52,461 nt of DNA from Chloroflexota bacterium (GCA_022574655.1 JACZRQ010000005.1:1-52461); one strand, 5' to 3'. Counted from the first letter of the stretch, positions 9,660 through 18,742 are shown. Numbers and translations are program-made. Notes: generated by a model not told the origin, from the letters alone.

Positions 9660-10412
9660 CTACCTCTCGACCGTGTCGAACTTGAGGCCTGGCGGCTTTC
9701 CGAGCCCGAGAACGTTGCGCGCCTTCTCGACGGTCGCGACCAAGTCAACGGGGCTCCGGAGTATCGAATCCATCGCCTCAAACCCCGCTTGAGCCACGAT
9801 TCGCTTTTCGTTCAGCGCCCACTCGCCTCTCTCGGCCAGCCGCCCGTGTGCTGCGCAGACCGTCGCTAGCGCTAGCGAACCAACGCACTGCGTCACGTTT
9901 CCGCGGTCCGCGTAGCCCTCCGCCTGCGTCAGCGAGAACGCTGCGCTGCCAAGCCAGCGTCGTGGTGCAGCCTTGCGCAACTTCTGCGGGAACTCGGGCT
10001 TCGGCAGTTCGCCGTGAAGCGTTCGCCCCGTCGCCAACTCGCCAACAAGCACGTACGTCGGTACGCCCGAGATCTGCCCCGCAACGTTATCGACTTCGTA
10101 TCGGCCTTCCTCTACCTCGCGCACCCAATGCTCTACGAAGTCCAAATCTCGGTACAGGATATCGACCCGCTCGCCGTCGATCGTCAGCCACGCGCCGCCG
10201 TTCACGATCCGCCCCCACTCGCCCGGCTCCACCACCACCCCGTCGTAGCCCAGCGCGCGAACGTCGTCAGCGTTAATCGCCCCACGGTAGTAGAGCCCGA
10301 AATCCCAGTCGCTGTCCGGCCGATGTGTGCCCGTGGCCCGCGAACCGCCGAGCGCGACGGCGACTACGTTCGGGATGCGTGCGAGTTTGTCTGCGAAGGT
10401 TTGAGCGTCCAT
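9660..10412 (-). CDS. Nucleotidyltransferase-domain protein
   Basis: 250 residues. The pol-beta-type nucleotidyltransferase signature is GGSRATGTHRPDSDWDFGLYY (Gly23-Ser24, Asp35, Asp37). A third acidic residue is likely in the GERVDILYRDL strand. The C-terminal half is helical (about residues 150-240), resembling DUF4037-like or aminoglycoside-type adenylyltransferases. Its natural substrate is unknown; antibiotic modification is only one option. It is 23 bp from the MaoC gene upstream, so the two may be cotranscribed by chance of spacing. Confidence 0.8.
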   Translation of the reverse strand: MDAQTFADKLARIPNVVAVALGGSRATGTHRPDSDWDFGLYYRGAINADDVRALGYDGVVVEPGEWGRIVNGGAWLTIDGERVDILYRDLDFVEHWVREVEEGRYEVDNVAGQISGVPTYVLVGELATGRTLHGELPKPEFPQKLRKAAPRRWLGSAAFSLTQAEGYADRGNVTQCVGSLALATVCAAHGRLAERGEWALNEKRIVAQAGFEAMDSILRSPVDLVATVEKARNVLGLGKPPGLKFDTVER

Positions 10413-10434
10413 CGCGCTATCTCTTCTGACGCTG

Positions 10435-11310
10435 TTACTCGGCGGACGGAATCGCCAGCGCCGTCGCCGTACCCGCGGCCACCGTCTCGCCGGCGTCGTT
10501 GTCGCACCAGACCTCGTACACCTGGCGGACGACCGCTCCTTCCTCGTGCTCCTCGGCCAGACGTCCGCCCGTAGTCAATGTCTGTCCGCACAGCGGCGGC
10601 GCAAGGAACGCGAGCGATAGCCCCGCGGACTCGTACCACGCCCGCCCGAGCTTTCGCTCCATCATCTCGCCGATGTAGTCCGCCGCCATCAACCCCTGCG
10701 CGACCGTCGTTTCGAACCCCGCCGCCTTCGCGATGTCCGCTTGGATGTGGATAGACTTTCCTCGCTGAGCGTTCGCGGAATCCTCCGAGTACGCCGTCAT
10801 CTTCTCCTGTGTGAGCGTGCGGCTGATCGCCGTCAGCTCGTTCTTGCCTTGCCCCGGCCTCTCCGCTCCTTCATTCTGCCCTCTTCCTTCTTCCTCCACC
10901 GGAAAAGCCATCGTCACGCTCGTCGTGCCCAGGATCAGACCCGTACCGTCTCGGCAGCTCGCCTCGAACGTGAACCGCTTGCGGCCGCGCTTCTCCGACT
11001 TGTCCGTGAACTCCCCGTAGAGGATTGGTACACGGTCCGATCGAATCCAGTTCTTGATCTCGATCTCTTGTCGTATGTGGAGCGTTCCTGGCGGCACCGG
11101 CGCGATGTCATCGATGAAGCGCATCCCGATCACGCCCAGAATCGTCGACGGAGCCACCGGCGGTCCCGCCGGCGAGCGCCGCGTGTGCCACTCATGCTCG
11201 TTTTCGACCGCCTCTAGGTACCGGGCGAACCGGTCTTCGAGCGGGTAGTAGTAGGGGCCGTACAGCTTCCCCACCTCGATCGAATCGAAAGAAAGTTCGG
11301 AATCGGACAT
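10435..11310 (-). CDS. MaoC-like double-hotdog acyl-CoA hydratase/dehydratase
   Basis: 291 residues with two hotdog halves. The N-terminal half (about 1-135) is FAS1-like. The C-terminal half carries NAQRGKSIHIQADIAKAAGFETTVAQGLMAADYIGEMM, the MaoC region with the hydratase catalytic Asp/His position replaced or shifted (IHIQADIAKAAGF where D-x4-H is expected). A linker (EEEGRGQNEGAERPGQGKN) separates the halves. The family hydrates enoyl-CoA. It is the first gene of the minus-strand block that includes two CoA-transferases. Catalytic competence is uncertain. Confidence 0.8.
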   Translation of the reverse strand: MSDSELSFDSIEVGKLYGPYYYPLEDRFARYLEAVENEHEWHTRRSPAGPPVAPSTILGVIGMRFIDDIAPVPPGTLHIRQEIEIKNWIRSDRVPILYGEFTDKSEKRGRKRFTFEASCRDGTGLILGTTSVTMAFPVEEEGRGQNEGAERPGQGKNELTAISRTLTQEKMTAYSEDSANAQRGKSIHIQADIAKAAGFETTVAQGLMAADYIGEMMERKLGRAWYESAGLSLAFLAPPLCGQTLTTGGRLAEEHEEGAVVRQVYEVWCDNDAGETVAAGTATALAIPSAE

Positions 11311-11450
11311 CGTAACGCTGATGATACGCGGGCGGGGAGGAGTAATTCAATAAAACCTGCCAAAGACCCAGCCGTGCGTAGCCCGTATCCGGCCTCAGCC
11401 ACCGTCGTTTGATCTAGCATGATGAGGGGCTTAAGTGTCGGGAGGCCTGA

Positions 11451-12803
11451 ATGATACGAACTGCCGCATCTCTCACCGCACTAACCGTGGTCTTCGCGCT
11501 CGTCCTCTACCTTTCCTACTCCTGCGGAAACGACGGAGACGGCTCCCCGTCACCAACGGCAAACCCCTCACCTGTCGTCGAGCACCCCACCCCAACCACA
11601 ACCCCGCCGAGGCCAAGCCCAACCAGCCAGCCCAAGTTTGCCAGCCAAATTCTTTTTCCCGAAGACACCGCCCTTATTCTTGGTACAGGCTGCTGGCAAT
11701 GCGATGGCCCCACGACTGGACTTCGCCGCATATACCGCGATCCATCTGGCTCCATCCGGATCGATCAGATACTTTCGGTTGATCGGCTCGGCATAGAACG
11801 GCGAGATGATCGGGGTAAGCCATACGTCACCGGATTAGCGATATCGCCCGACGGGACCGACATGATGGTGAGCCTCTGCATAGAAGACAGCTGCGCTAAT
11901 GGAGGGCTCGGTATCTGGGGTCCAAACTCCGCCGTTGTGATCGTTCGTTCAACGGATGGTGGCGTTACTTGGGACATCGTCGGCGAATTTGAGGGAGGTA
12001 TCCATCTCTTGGGCCTCATCGACGACGGCGTGGCCTACGGGTACTGGTACGAGCGCTCGGCTGAGGACCCATCGGTCCAGCCAAGCTTCGCTCTGTTCCC
12101 CACCCTGGACCCGATAGCGCCGCCGGCTGATGATTTCTGGCCGGTGGCCGCTGTCGACGGTCAAATCGTCTGGACCCCGCAGTCTCAAGAGGGCTCACCA
12201 CAGTATTCGGACGGCAGTGAGTTCCCGAACCTTCCTGACGATGCTGACGCTACCATAGCCGTGTTCGACCCATACACACGTGGAGATGATGTACCGGTAA
12301 TCTGGAGCTCACGAAACGGTGGGTACTTCTTATCGCTGGTAACCTCAGACGGAAACGCCAACCAGACTGTGGCGTTACCGTCGAATCTTGGTTCGGTGAT
12401 AGCCGATGGGCTAGGCAGCGTCTACACGAACGTGAGCGTGATAGCGCCCGAATCCGGAGTCGACCTGCCAGCTCAGTTCTCCGGGCAGCTACCCGCCCTC
12501 GTCGACATGAAGACCGGCACTATTCACCCAATTTCGGATCACCTCCAACCTGACGAGCGCAACGCTCGGGACACTCTGTTCGCCGTCCAGACGGGCCCCT
12601 TCGCCCGCGTCGACGACACCCGTTCTTGCCTCAACCTGCGAACCTCGCCGGGCCTCGAAGCCACCAAGGTCGCCTGCCTCGCGGACGGCGTCCTCCTTCG
12701 CCACGACTCCGTCGCCGTCACAAACCAGGACGTCGAGTGGCTCCAGGTCACCGCCCCCGACGGCACGCAGGGCTGGGCTGCCACCGAGTTCCTCGAGTGG
12801 TGA
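11451..12803 (+). CDS. Exported protein with C-terminal SH3b domain (paralog 1)
   Basis: 450 residues. An N-terminal MIRTAASLTALTVVFALVLYLSYSC hydrophobic signal (possible lipid-Cys at 25, though the lipobox is poor) is followed by a Ser/Thr/Pro-rich linker to about residue 60. A beta-rich middle domain contains GTGCWQCDGPTTGLRRIY and STDGGVTWDIVGEF, suggesting sialidase-like or BNR-like beta-propeller blades. The C-terminal SH3b domain is SCLNLRTSPGLEATKVACLADG...WLQVTAPDGTQGWAATEFLEW. The ATG has a strong GGGAGG. The gene is followed after 4 bp by a homologous copy. The role is probably cell-surface binding; no enzyme motif is seen. Confidence 0.85.
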   Translation: MIRTAASLTALTVVFALVLYLSYSCGNDGDGSPSPTANPSPVVEHPTPTTTPPRPSPTSQPKFASQILFPEDTALILGTGCWQCDGPTTGLRRIYRDPSGSIRIDQILSVDRLGIERRDDRGKPYVTGLAISPDGTDMMVSLCIEDSCANGGLGIWGPNSAVVIVRSTDGGVTWDIVGEFEGGIHLLGLIDDGVAYGYWYERSAEDPSVQPSFALFPTLDPIAPPADDFWPVAAVDGQIVWTPQSQEGSPQYSDGSEFPNLPDDADATIAVFDPYTRGDDVPVIWSSRNGGYFLSLVTSDGNANQTVALPSNLGSVIADGLGSVYTNVSVIAPESGVDLPAQFSGQLPALVDMKTGTIHPISDHLQPDERNARDTLFAVQTGPFARVDDTRSCLNLRTSPGLEATKVACLADGVLLRHDSVAVTNQDVEWLQVTAPDGTQGWAATEFLEW

Positions 12804-12807
12804 CCCG

Positions 12808-14220
12808 TTGATCCGCACCGCCGCCTCGCTGCTCGGGATGACCGCCGCCTTCGGCCTCGTCCTCTACCTCACCTACAGCGGCGAAGGCGGCTCATCGCCA
12901 TCGGCCACATCTCCCTCACCCTTCGCCGGGCGACCCACCGAAACCGCGTCCCCTAACGTCACCCCGGGTATCACGCCCGCCCCTTCCCCGCTGCCACAGG
13001 TGGTACAGGACTCGGGCTTGACGAAGCTCGAGATGTCCAGCCTCGTGCAGTTCCCGCGCGACATGTCGCTCATCCTCGAGACCGGTTGCTGGCAGTGTGG
13101 CGGCCCGCCTACGGGCCTCCGTCGCATGTACAAGGATGCCGATGGCGAACTGCGAATCGAGCAGCTCCTTTCGATCGAGGCGCTGGAGATTGCGCCGCGG
13201 ATCGCCGAAACGCCCCAAGGGACTCGTGAGCTTCCTCCCTTCATAACCGGACTTGCCGTCGCGCCGGATGCCTCCGAGATGCTCGTCAGCATCTGCGTCG
13301 ATGGTCTGTGCGAGGCACTTCCTCACGCTGGCCCAGCGGAAGGCCGAGTCGCCATCTTCGAGTCCGCAGACGGAGGTGTGACTTGGCACGAACTCGGGCA
13401 TGACTACGCCCCAACGCTAAGTATGCAGGGGTACATAGCCCCTAGCGTTGCCCTCGTCCTTCAGATTGATCCGGACACACTCCGGCGTCTCTACTACCGA
13501 TTCCCGGGCTTCGAGCCACTTGAGCATCAGAACGGCCATATCCCGATTGGATCAGTCAGTGGTGACGTGATCTGGGCAACTAAAAGTGGTCCGCTTACTT
13601 ACGGATCGGGAGAACCGGTTCTCGATCTGGGACCCGACATGTTTGCGGGAACTCGCACGGTGATGTATTCACCGTATGGTCTGGCTCCCTTCACCTGGTT
13701 TTGGGACTTGCCCGGCTTCGGCGAGCCGAGGCACTTCCTGAGCCTCCTCAATCCCGTCGGCGGTGTTATGGAGACGTACGAGACATCCCCGGTTTCCAAC
13801 AATATGCTAACCGCGATCTGGTTGCCCGACGGCCGTGTGGCCGGCACGATGGCGGTCGATCGCGAACAGATACTTGGCGCACCTTCCAACTACATCGGCC
13901 ACCTTCCGGCCCTGCTCGGCCTCGACTCTCACCGTTACAACCTGATCGGGGAACCGTTCCTTGAAGATGATTTCGAACCCGAGCGTGACGTCGTCAATGC
14001 CGTCCAGATCGGCCCCTTCGCTCGCGTTATCGACACCGGCTCGTGCCTCAACATCCGCGAATCTCCCGGTCTTTACTCCACGGTCCTGACCTGCGCAGCG
14101 GACGACGTACTCCTGCGTACCAATGGCCCGGCCTACGCCGGCGACGATAACAACTGGCGCTTCGTCACCGCACCCGATGGCACCTCGGGCTGGGCCGCCA
14201 CGACGTTCCTCGAATACTAG
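12808..14220 (+). CDS. Exported protein with C-terminal SH3b domain (paralog 2, tandem duplicate)
   Basis: 470 residues starting with TTG only 4 bp after the stop of paralog 1, so translation is probably coupled. The N-terminus again reads MIRTAASLLGMTAAFGLVLYLTYSG (no lipid-Cys), then a Pro/Thr-rich linker, the shared GCWQCGGPPTGLRRMY segment, SADGGVTWHELGH, and the same SH3b end (GSCLNIRESPGLYSTVLTCAADD...GTSGWAATTFLEY). This is a tandem duplication with clear divergence in the middle domain. The stop at 14218-14220 shares the palindrome CTAG with the stop of the convergent antiporter frame. Confidence 0.85.
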   Translation: MIRTAASLLGMTAAFGLVLYLTYSGEGGSSPSATSPSPFAGRPTETASPNVTPGITPAPSPLPQVVQDSGLTKLEMSSLVQFPRDMSLILETGCWQCGGPPTGLRRMYKDADGELRIEQLLSIEALEIAPRIAETPQGTRELPPFITGLAVAPDASEMLVSICVDGLCEALPHAGPAEGRVAIFESADGGVTWHELGHDYAPTLSMQGYIAPSVALVLQIDPDTLRRLYYRFPGFEPLEHQNGHIPIGSVSGDVIWATKSGPLTYGSGEPVLDLGPDMFAGTRTVMYSPYGLAPFTWFWDLPGFGEPRHFLSLLNPVGGVMETYETSPVSNNMLTAIWLPDGRVAGTMAVDREQILGAPSNYIGHLPALLGLDSHRYNLIGEPFLEDDFEPERDVVNAVQIGPFARVIDTGSCLNIRESPGLYSTVLTCAADDVLLRTNGPAYAGDDNNWRFVTAPDGTSGWAATTFLEY

Positions 14221-15833
14221 GCGCCGGCGACGGGCGCGGGCAGCGGTTCGACCTCGTATAGCGCCTTCCAGGCCTCGAACCCGCCCTCCAGCACCACCGC
14301 GTTGAGCTCGCGGTTTCGTAGCTGCTGCGCCACACGGGCGCTCGTCGCCTCGCCCTGTCAGGTGCAGTAGGCGACGATTAATCGGATGCGCATATCTCCC
14401 GGGTCCCATTCGGAGACTCGGTCGGGAGGCACTCGCACGCTGCCCGGAATCTGCGCGCCGTCCCGCTCGTAGCTCGACGGCGACCGAACGTCCAGGATCA
14501 GCGGCGGGGGCTCCTCACCGTCGAGTAGACCGCGCAGCTCCTCCGGCGTTATCCGGTGGATCGCTGTCTCGTCGTGCTCGAACAGACCGGCGGCAGTGCC
14601 CTCGCGCTCCTCCGCAAGGGTCACGCGTTCTGCCCGTCGCTCGTACCATCCGCTGGCCGTCGTCGCCGTCGCGCCGTGAACGACCGTAGATGCCAGCACC
14701 ACCAGCCCAACCGTTGCCAACAGCAGCTCGGCGCCATCGATCCCAGCCTGCACCACCAGCAACGCTAGGAGGAGCGAGTTCAACCCCCTGGGCCCGAACC
14801 AGCTCACGAACGCGTGCGCCTCCAGACTCATCTTCGCCCGCGCCAGTACGATCCCCAGGACCCCTGGTCGGACCAGGAATATCAGGATCGCCGCCACCAG
14901 AAGCGTCGGCAGCACGTCCACCTCATCCAATATCCCGGACAGCACCGATCCGAACAACACGAACGCCAGCAGCATCGCCATCTCAGACGTGATCTCGCCG
15001 TACTCGATGAAGCAGTCGCAGAGCGTCTGGTTGAGCAGCACCACCCCTAGTCCTGCGGCGAACGCAGCTAGGAACCCGTCCCCGCCCGCCGCCGTCGCCG
15101 CCGTGTACGCGGCGAGAACAATGCCAATCCCGTATAACGCCTGATACTCCCGGCGCACGGCCATGTGCGCGTCGACCCGCGCAATCAGCCACGAACCGAC
15201 GCCACCTATTGCGAACCCGATAAGAGGTCCGACGAGAGCCAGCTTCGCCGCGAATTCGACCCAGCTCGCGAAACCGCCGACGTCCGATCCTGCCACCGCG
15301 ATCAGCACCAGGATCACCGGCAGCACCACGAGGTCGTTCGTCCCTGCTTCAACCGTAAGGATCTGGCGGATCGATCGTGGTATCCGCTCGTCCCGCACGA
15401 TCTCCCGCAGCACCACCGGGTCCGTCGACGCCAGCATCGACCCGCCAATGAACGCTAGTAGCCACCCGAAGCCCAGGATGAGCGCCAGCGACGTCGCCCC
15501 CAGCGCGATAATCAGCACCGTTCCTGGCCCGAGCACCAGCACCGGTACCAGCCAGCGCCTCCCCAGCTCACCGGTGTCCAGCCGCACGGCGTCAAGGAAC
15601 AGCACCAGCGACAGCGTCAGCGTAGCCACGATCTCGAGGTTCTCGTTCTCAGCGCCCACCTCGAAGACGCCAAGCACCCCCTTGCCGAGGATGATACCCG
15701 CGGTAAGGAACAGCAGCGGGAACGACAGTAGCGACCGTTGGACCAGCCCGGATGCGAGCGCCGTGACGGTAAGAATGACGGCAATGACACCAAAGACGGT
15801 GAGAAATTCAGGCATTTGACGTGGCTCGCTCAC
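14217..15833 (-). CDS. Cation:proton antiporter fused to C-terminal rhodanese, with in-frame UGA (candidate selenocysteine)
   Basis: Residues 1-410 form a CPA-type antiporter with about 12 membrane helices and motifs STDPVVL, GTNDLVVLPV and SWFGPRGLNSLLLALL. A rhodanese domain follows from about 430 (HRITPEELRGLL, PLILDVRSPSSYERDGAQIPGSV). At 14358-14360 a UGA falls right after IVAYCT. Beyond it, the same frame continues as QGEATSARVAQQL and GGFEAWKALYE, a normal rhodanese end of 46 residues, to TAG at 14217. In related rhodanese loops the pattern is YC[TS]C-P-N-E-A, so the UGA sits where a Cys is usual. Sec is proposed at 492 of 538 residues. The start may be GTG 15833 or ATG 15815. If UGA is a true stop, the rhodanese domain is truncated mid-active-site. 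Confidence 0.75.
14327..14341 (-). promoter_or_regulatory. Hairpin downstream of UGA, possible bacterial SECIS
   Basis: On the minus strand, 16 nt after the UGA, GCGCC-CGTGT-GGCGC forms a perfect 5-bp stem with a 5-nt loop containing GU. Bacterial SECIS elements place a small GU-containing apical loop about 15-25 nt downstream of the UGA, as in E. coli fdhF. High GC makes chance stems common, and a second stem (GGGCG with CGCCC) is possible, so this is only suggestive. Confidence 0.4.
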
Positions 15834-15845
15834 GCATGCAGATAG

Positions 15846-15862
15846 CGTACAACCGTTGTACG
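15846..15862. promoter_or_regulatory. Dyad operator candidate between antiporter and polA
   Basis: CGTACAACcGTTGTACG is a perfect 8-1-8 inverted repeat centred in the 53-bp gap between divergent genes. It covers the expected -35 region of the polA promoter, so a bound dimer could repress polA and the antiporter together. The regulator is unknown. Confidence 0.5.
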
Positions 15863-15874
15863 ACGGCTGCTTGA

Positions 15875-15880
15875 TATAAT
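15875..15880 (+). promoter_or_regulatory. polA -10 box giving a leaderless transcript
   Basis: TATAAT ends 6 nt before the GTG start codon at 15887. Transcription would begin at or next to the start codon, and no Shine-Dalgarno is possible in that space. Confidence 0.55.
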
Positions 15881-15886
15881 CGCCGC

Positions 15887-18742
15887 GTGAGCCCCGCCAA
15901 GAAGTCCCCTAAGACCGCCAAGGCAGACGACCGCAAGCGCCTCGTCCTCATCGACGGCAACAGCCTCATCCACCGCTCCTTCCACGGCCTCAAGCACATG
16001 AAGGAGCCCCTGCGCGTCAGCTCGACCGGCGAACTCATCTTTGGCGCATACGGCTTCACCAACACATTCCTCTCCATGTTCAAAGAGCTCGACCCAACGC
16101 ACGTCATCATCGCCCTCGACGCTCGCGGGCCCACCTTCCGCCACAAGATGTTCGACGAGTACAAGGCCACCCGCGTTCGCATGCCTGACGAAGAGCGCGA
16201 GGAGTTCAACCGCCAGATGGTCCGCTGCCGTGAGCTGATCGACGCCTTCGGCATCCCCACGTTCGAGGTCGAGGGCTTCGAGGCCGACGACGTCCTCGGC
16301 ACCCTCTCCGCGCAGGCGGCGGAGCAGAGCATCGAGACCTACCTCGTCAGCATGGACTCCGACATCGCCCAGCTCGTCAACGACAAGGTCCGGCTCTGGA
16401 TGTACCGCCCCTACCAGCGCGATTCCGTTATCTACGAGACGCCCGCTGACGTCGAGGAACGCTACGGCGTCCCGCCCGACAGAATCGCCGACCTCAAGTC
16501 GCTCAAGGGCGACACGTCCGACAACATCCCCGGCATCAAAGGCGTCGGCGACAAGACCGCCATCAAGCTGATTCAGGCGTTCGGCACCGCCGAAGGGGTT
16601 CTCGAACATCTCGACGATGTCACGCCCGCGAAGATCCAGAACGCCATCCGCGAGGCGGGTGATCAGCTCATGAAGAGCAAGCAGCTGGCGACGATCGTCC
16701 TCGACGCCCCCGCCGAACTCGATCTCGACGCCGCCGACTTCTACGCCCACTACGACGCCGCCCGCGTCGCCGATCTCTTCCGCGAGCTGGAGTTCCGCAC
16801 GCTCGTGGCGCGCCTCCCCGAGCCCAAGGGCGAGGATGCGCCTAAACCCCCTCCGGCGAAAGAGGTCGAGCAGCGGTTCACCATCGTGCGCTCCGAAGAC
16901 GCGCTCGACAAGCTGGCGAAGGCGATGGCGAAGCGGAAGGCGTTCGTGTTCGACACCGAAACGACCTCCCGCGAGCCGATGCGTGCGGACCTCGTCGCCC
17001 TCACCATCGGCTTCGGCGATGGCGAGGCATCGTACGTCCCCGTCGGCCACGCGCCCCGCCTCGAAGAGGAAGCGCAGCTCTCGCTCGACACCGTCATGCA
17101 GCGTCTCGCGCCACTCCTCGAAGACGAAACGATCGAGAAGACGGGCCACAACCTCAAGTTCGATATCGTCGCCCTCGCCCAGCACGGCGTGTCCCTCCGA
17201 GGCGTAGCGTTCGACACGATGATCGCCGCCTTCTTGGTCGGTGAAGGCGGAGCATCGAGCCGCGCCGAGGAGGGAGCGCTCGCCTTGAGTTGGCTCGCGC
17301 CCCGCCGCTTCGGGCGCGAGGTCCAGGACCGCACCGAACTGCTCGGCACCGGCAAGAAAGCGATCACCGCCGATCAGGTCGACATCGAATCGATGTCGCA
17401 GTGCGCCTGCGCCTTCGTCGATGCCGTCGGCAGCCTCCGCGAATCGCTGGAGCCCGAACTCGATGAGAAGAACATGCGCGCGCTGTTCAACGATATGGAG
17501 ATGCCACTCGTCTCCGTCCTTGCACGCATCGAACTCAACGGCGTCGCCATCGACACCGGTACCCTTCACGAGATGGCTGAGTCGCTGGCGATGGAGATCC
17601 GTCGCATCGAGGAGGACATCTACAAGTCGGTCGGTCACGAGTTCAACATCGGTTCGCCGAAGCAGCTCAGCGACATCCTCTTCGAGGAGTTGCGTCTCCC
17701 CAAGACCCGTAAGCTGAAAACCGGCGCCCACAGCACTGACGCGCAGTCGCTCGAAGGCCTGCGTGGCCTGCACGACATCGTCGATCTCATCTACGAGTAC
17801 CGTGAGCTGACGAAGCTGAAGTCGACCTACCTTGACACGCTCCCCGGCCTCGTTCACCCCCGCACCAAGCGCGTACACACCGAGTTCAACCAAACGGGTG
17901 CCGCCACCGGCCGCCTCTCGTCGAGCAACCCAAACCTGCAGAACATCCCCGTACGCACTGCTCTCGGCGAGCAGATTCGCGGCGCATTCGTCGCCCGCGA
18001 CGTCGGCAAGAAACCGATGCTCCTCTCCGCTGACTACTCCCAGATCGAGCTGCGGATCATGGCGCACATCACCGGCGACCCCGGCCTGGTCGGCGCCTTC
18101 GAGCGCGACGAGGACATCCATGCCGCCACTGCCTCGCAGGTGTTCAAGGTGCCGCTCGGCGAGGTGACCGCCGACATGCGACGCCGTGCCAAAGTCTTCA
18201 ACTTCGGTGTGCTCTACGGCCTCAGCGAGTTCGGCCTCTCCGTCCGCGAAAGGATCTCCCGTGAGGAAGCCGCCGAGTTCATCCGCGGCTACTTCGAAAG
18301 CTATCCCGGAATCCAGGAGTACGTCGACAAGACTGTCGTCGAGGTGCGCGCCAGCGGTTACGCCGAAACCCTCTTCGGCCGCCGCCGCTACATCCCGGAG
18401 ATCAACACCAGCAACTACAACGTCCGCAGCGCCGCCGAGCGCGCCGCGATCAACATGCCCGTTCAGGGTACCGCCGCTGACATCATCAAGATCGCCATGA
18501 ACCGCCTCCAGGACGAGATGGACGGTCGCAAACTGGCCAGCCTGATGACTCTGCAGGTCCACGATGAACTCATCTTCGAATGCCCCGGCGACGAGATTGA
18601 AGAGGTGCGCTCGCTCTGTGTCGACATAATGCCAAAGTCGATGGAGATGGCCGTGCCGCTCAAGATCGACACCAAAGTCGGCAAGAACTGGGGCGAGATG
18701 GAGTACGGCGACCGGGTAGAAGTCGGCGAACCGGGCGGCTAG
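15887..18742 (+). CDS. polA: DNA polymerase I
   Basis: 951 residues with all three domains. The 5' nuclease runs from 1 to ~300 (VLIDGNSLIHRSFHG, ALDARGPTFRH, GDTSDNIPGIKGVGDKTA). The 3'-5' exonuclease-like domain runs from ~340 to 520. The polymerase has DYSQIELRIMAHITGD (Asp716), RRRAKVFNFGVLYGL and VHDEL (Asp893). Exonuclease motifs I (DTETT, Asp356/Glu358) and II (GHNLKFD, Asp426) are intact, but motif III reads C-A-C-A-F-V-D at 506-512, where Tyr-x3-Asp is expected. Tyr becomes Cys506 and Asp becomes Phe510, so proofreading may be weak or absent. GTG start directly after a TATAAT. mutM follows 21 bp later, a DNA repair pair. Confidence 0.97.
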   Translation: MSPAKKSPKTAKADDRKRLVLIDGNSLIHRSFHGLKHMKEPLRVSSTGELIFGAYGFTNTFLSMFKELDPTHVIIALDARGPTFRHKMFDEYKATRVRMPDEEREEFNRQMVRCRELIDAFGIPTFEVEGFEADDVLGTLSAQAAEQSIETYLVSMDSDIAQLVNDKVRLWMYRPYQRDSVIYETPADVEERYGVPPDRIADLKSLKGDTSDNIPGIKGVGDKTAIKLIQAFGTAEGVLEHLDDVTPAKIQNAIREAGDQLMKSKQLATIVLDAPAELDLDAADFYAHYDAARVADLFRELEFRTLVARLPEPKGEDAPKPPPAKEVEQRFTIVRSEDALDKLAKAMAKRKAFVFDTETTSREPMRADLVALTIGFGDGEASYVPVGHAPRLEEEAQLSLDTVMQRLAPLLEDETIEKTGHNLKFDIVALAQHGVSLRGVAFDTMIAAFLVGEGGASSRAEEGALALSWLAPRRFGREVQDRTELLGTGKKAITADQVDIESMSQCACAFVDAVGSLRESLEPELDEKNMRALFNDMEMPLVSVLARIELNGVAIDTGTLHEMAESLAMEIRRIEEDIYKSVGHEFNIGSPKQLSDILFEELRLPKTRKLKTGAHSTDAQSLEGLRGLHDIVDLIYEYRELTKLKSTYLDTLPGLVHPRTKRVHTEFNQTGAATGRLSSSNPNLQNIPVRTALGEQIRGAFVARDVGKKPMLLSADYSQIELRIMAHITGDPGLVGAFERDEDIHAATASQVFKVPLGEVTADMRRRAKVFNFGVLYGLSEFGLSVRERISREEAAEFIRGYFESYPGIQEYVDKTVVEVRASGYAETLFGRRRYIPEINTSNYNVRSAAERAAINMPVQGTAADIIKIAMNRLQDEMDGRKLASLMTLQVHDELIFECPGDEIEEVRSLCVDIMPKSMEMAVPLKIDTKVGKNWGEMEYGDRVEVGEPGG

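Noticed and set aside
14337-14354. Alternative post-UGA hairpin GGGCG...CGCCC
   Set aside because: Loop of 10 nt and no GU in a good position; the GCGCC/GGCGC stem fits a SECIS better. Kept only as a competing fold.
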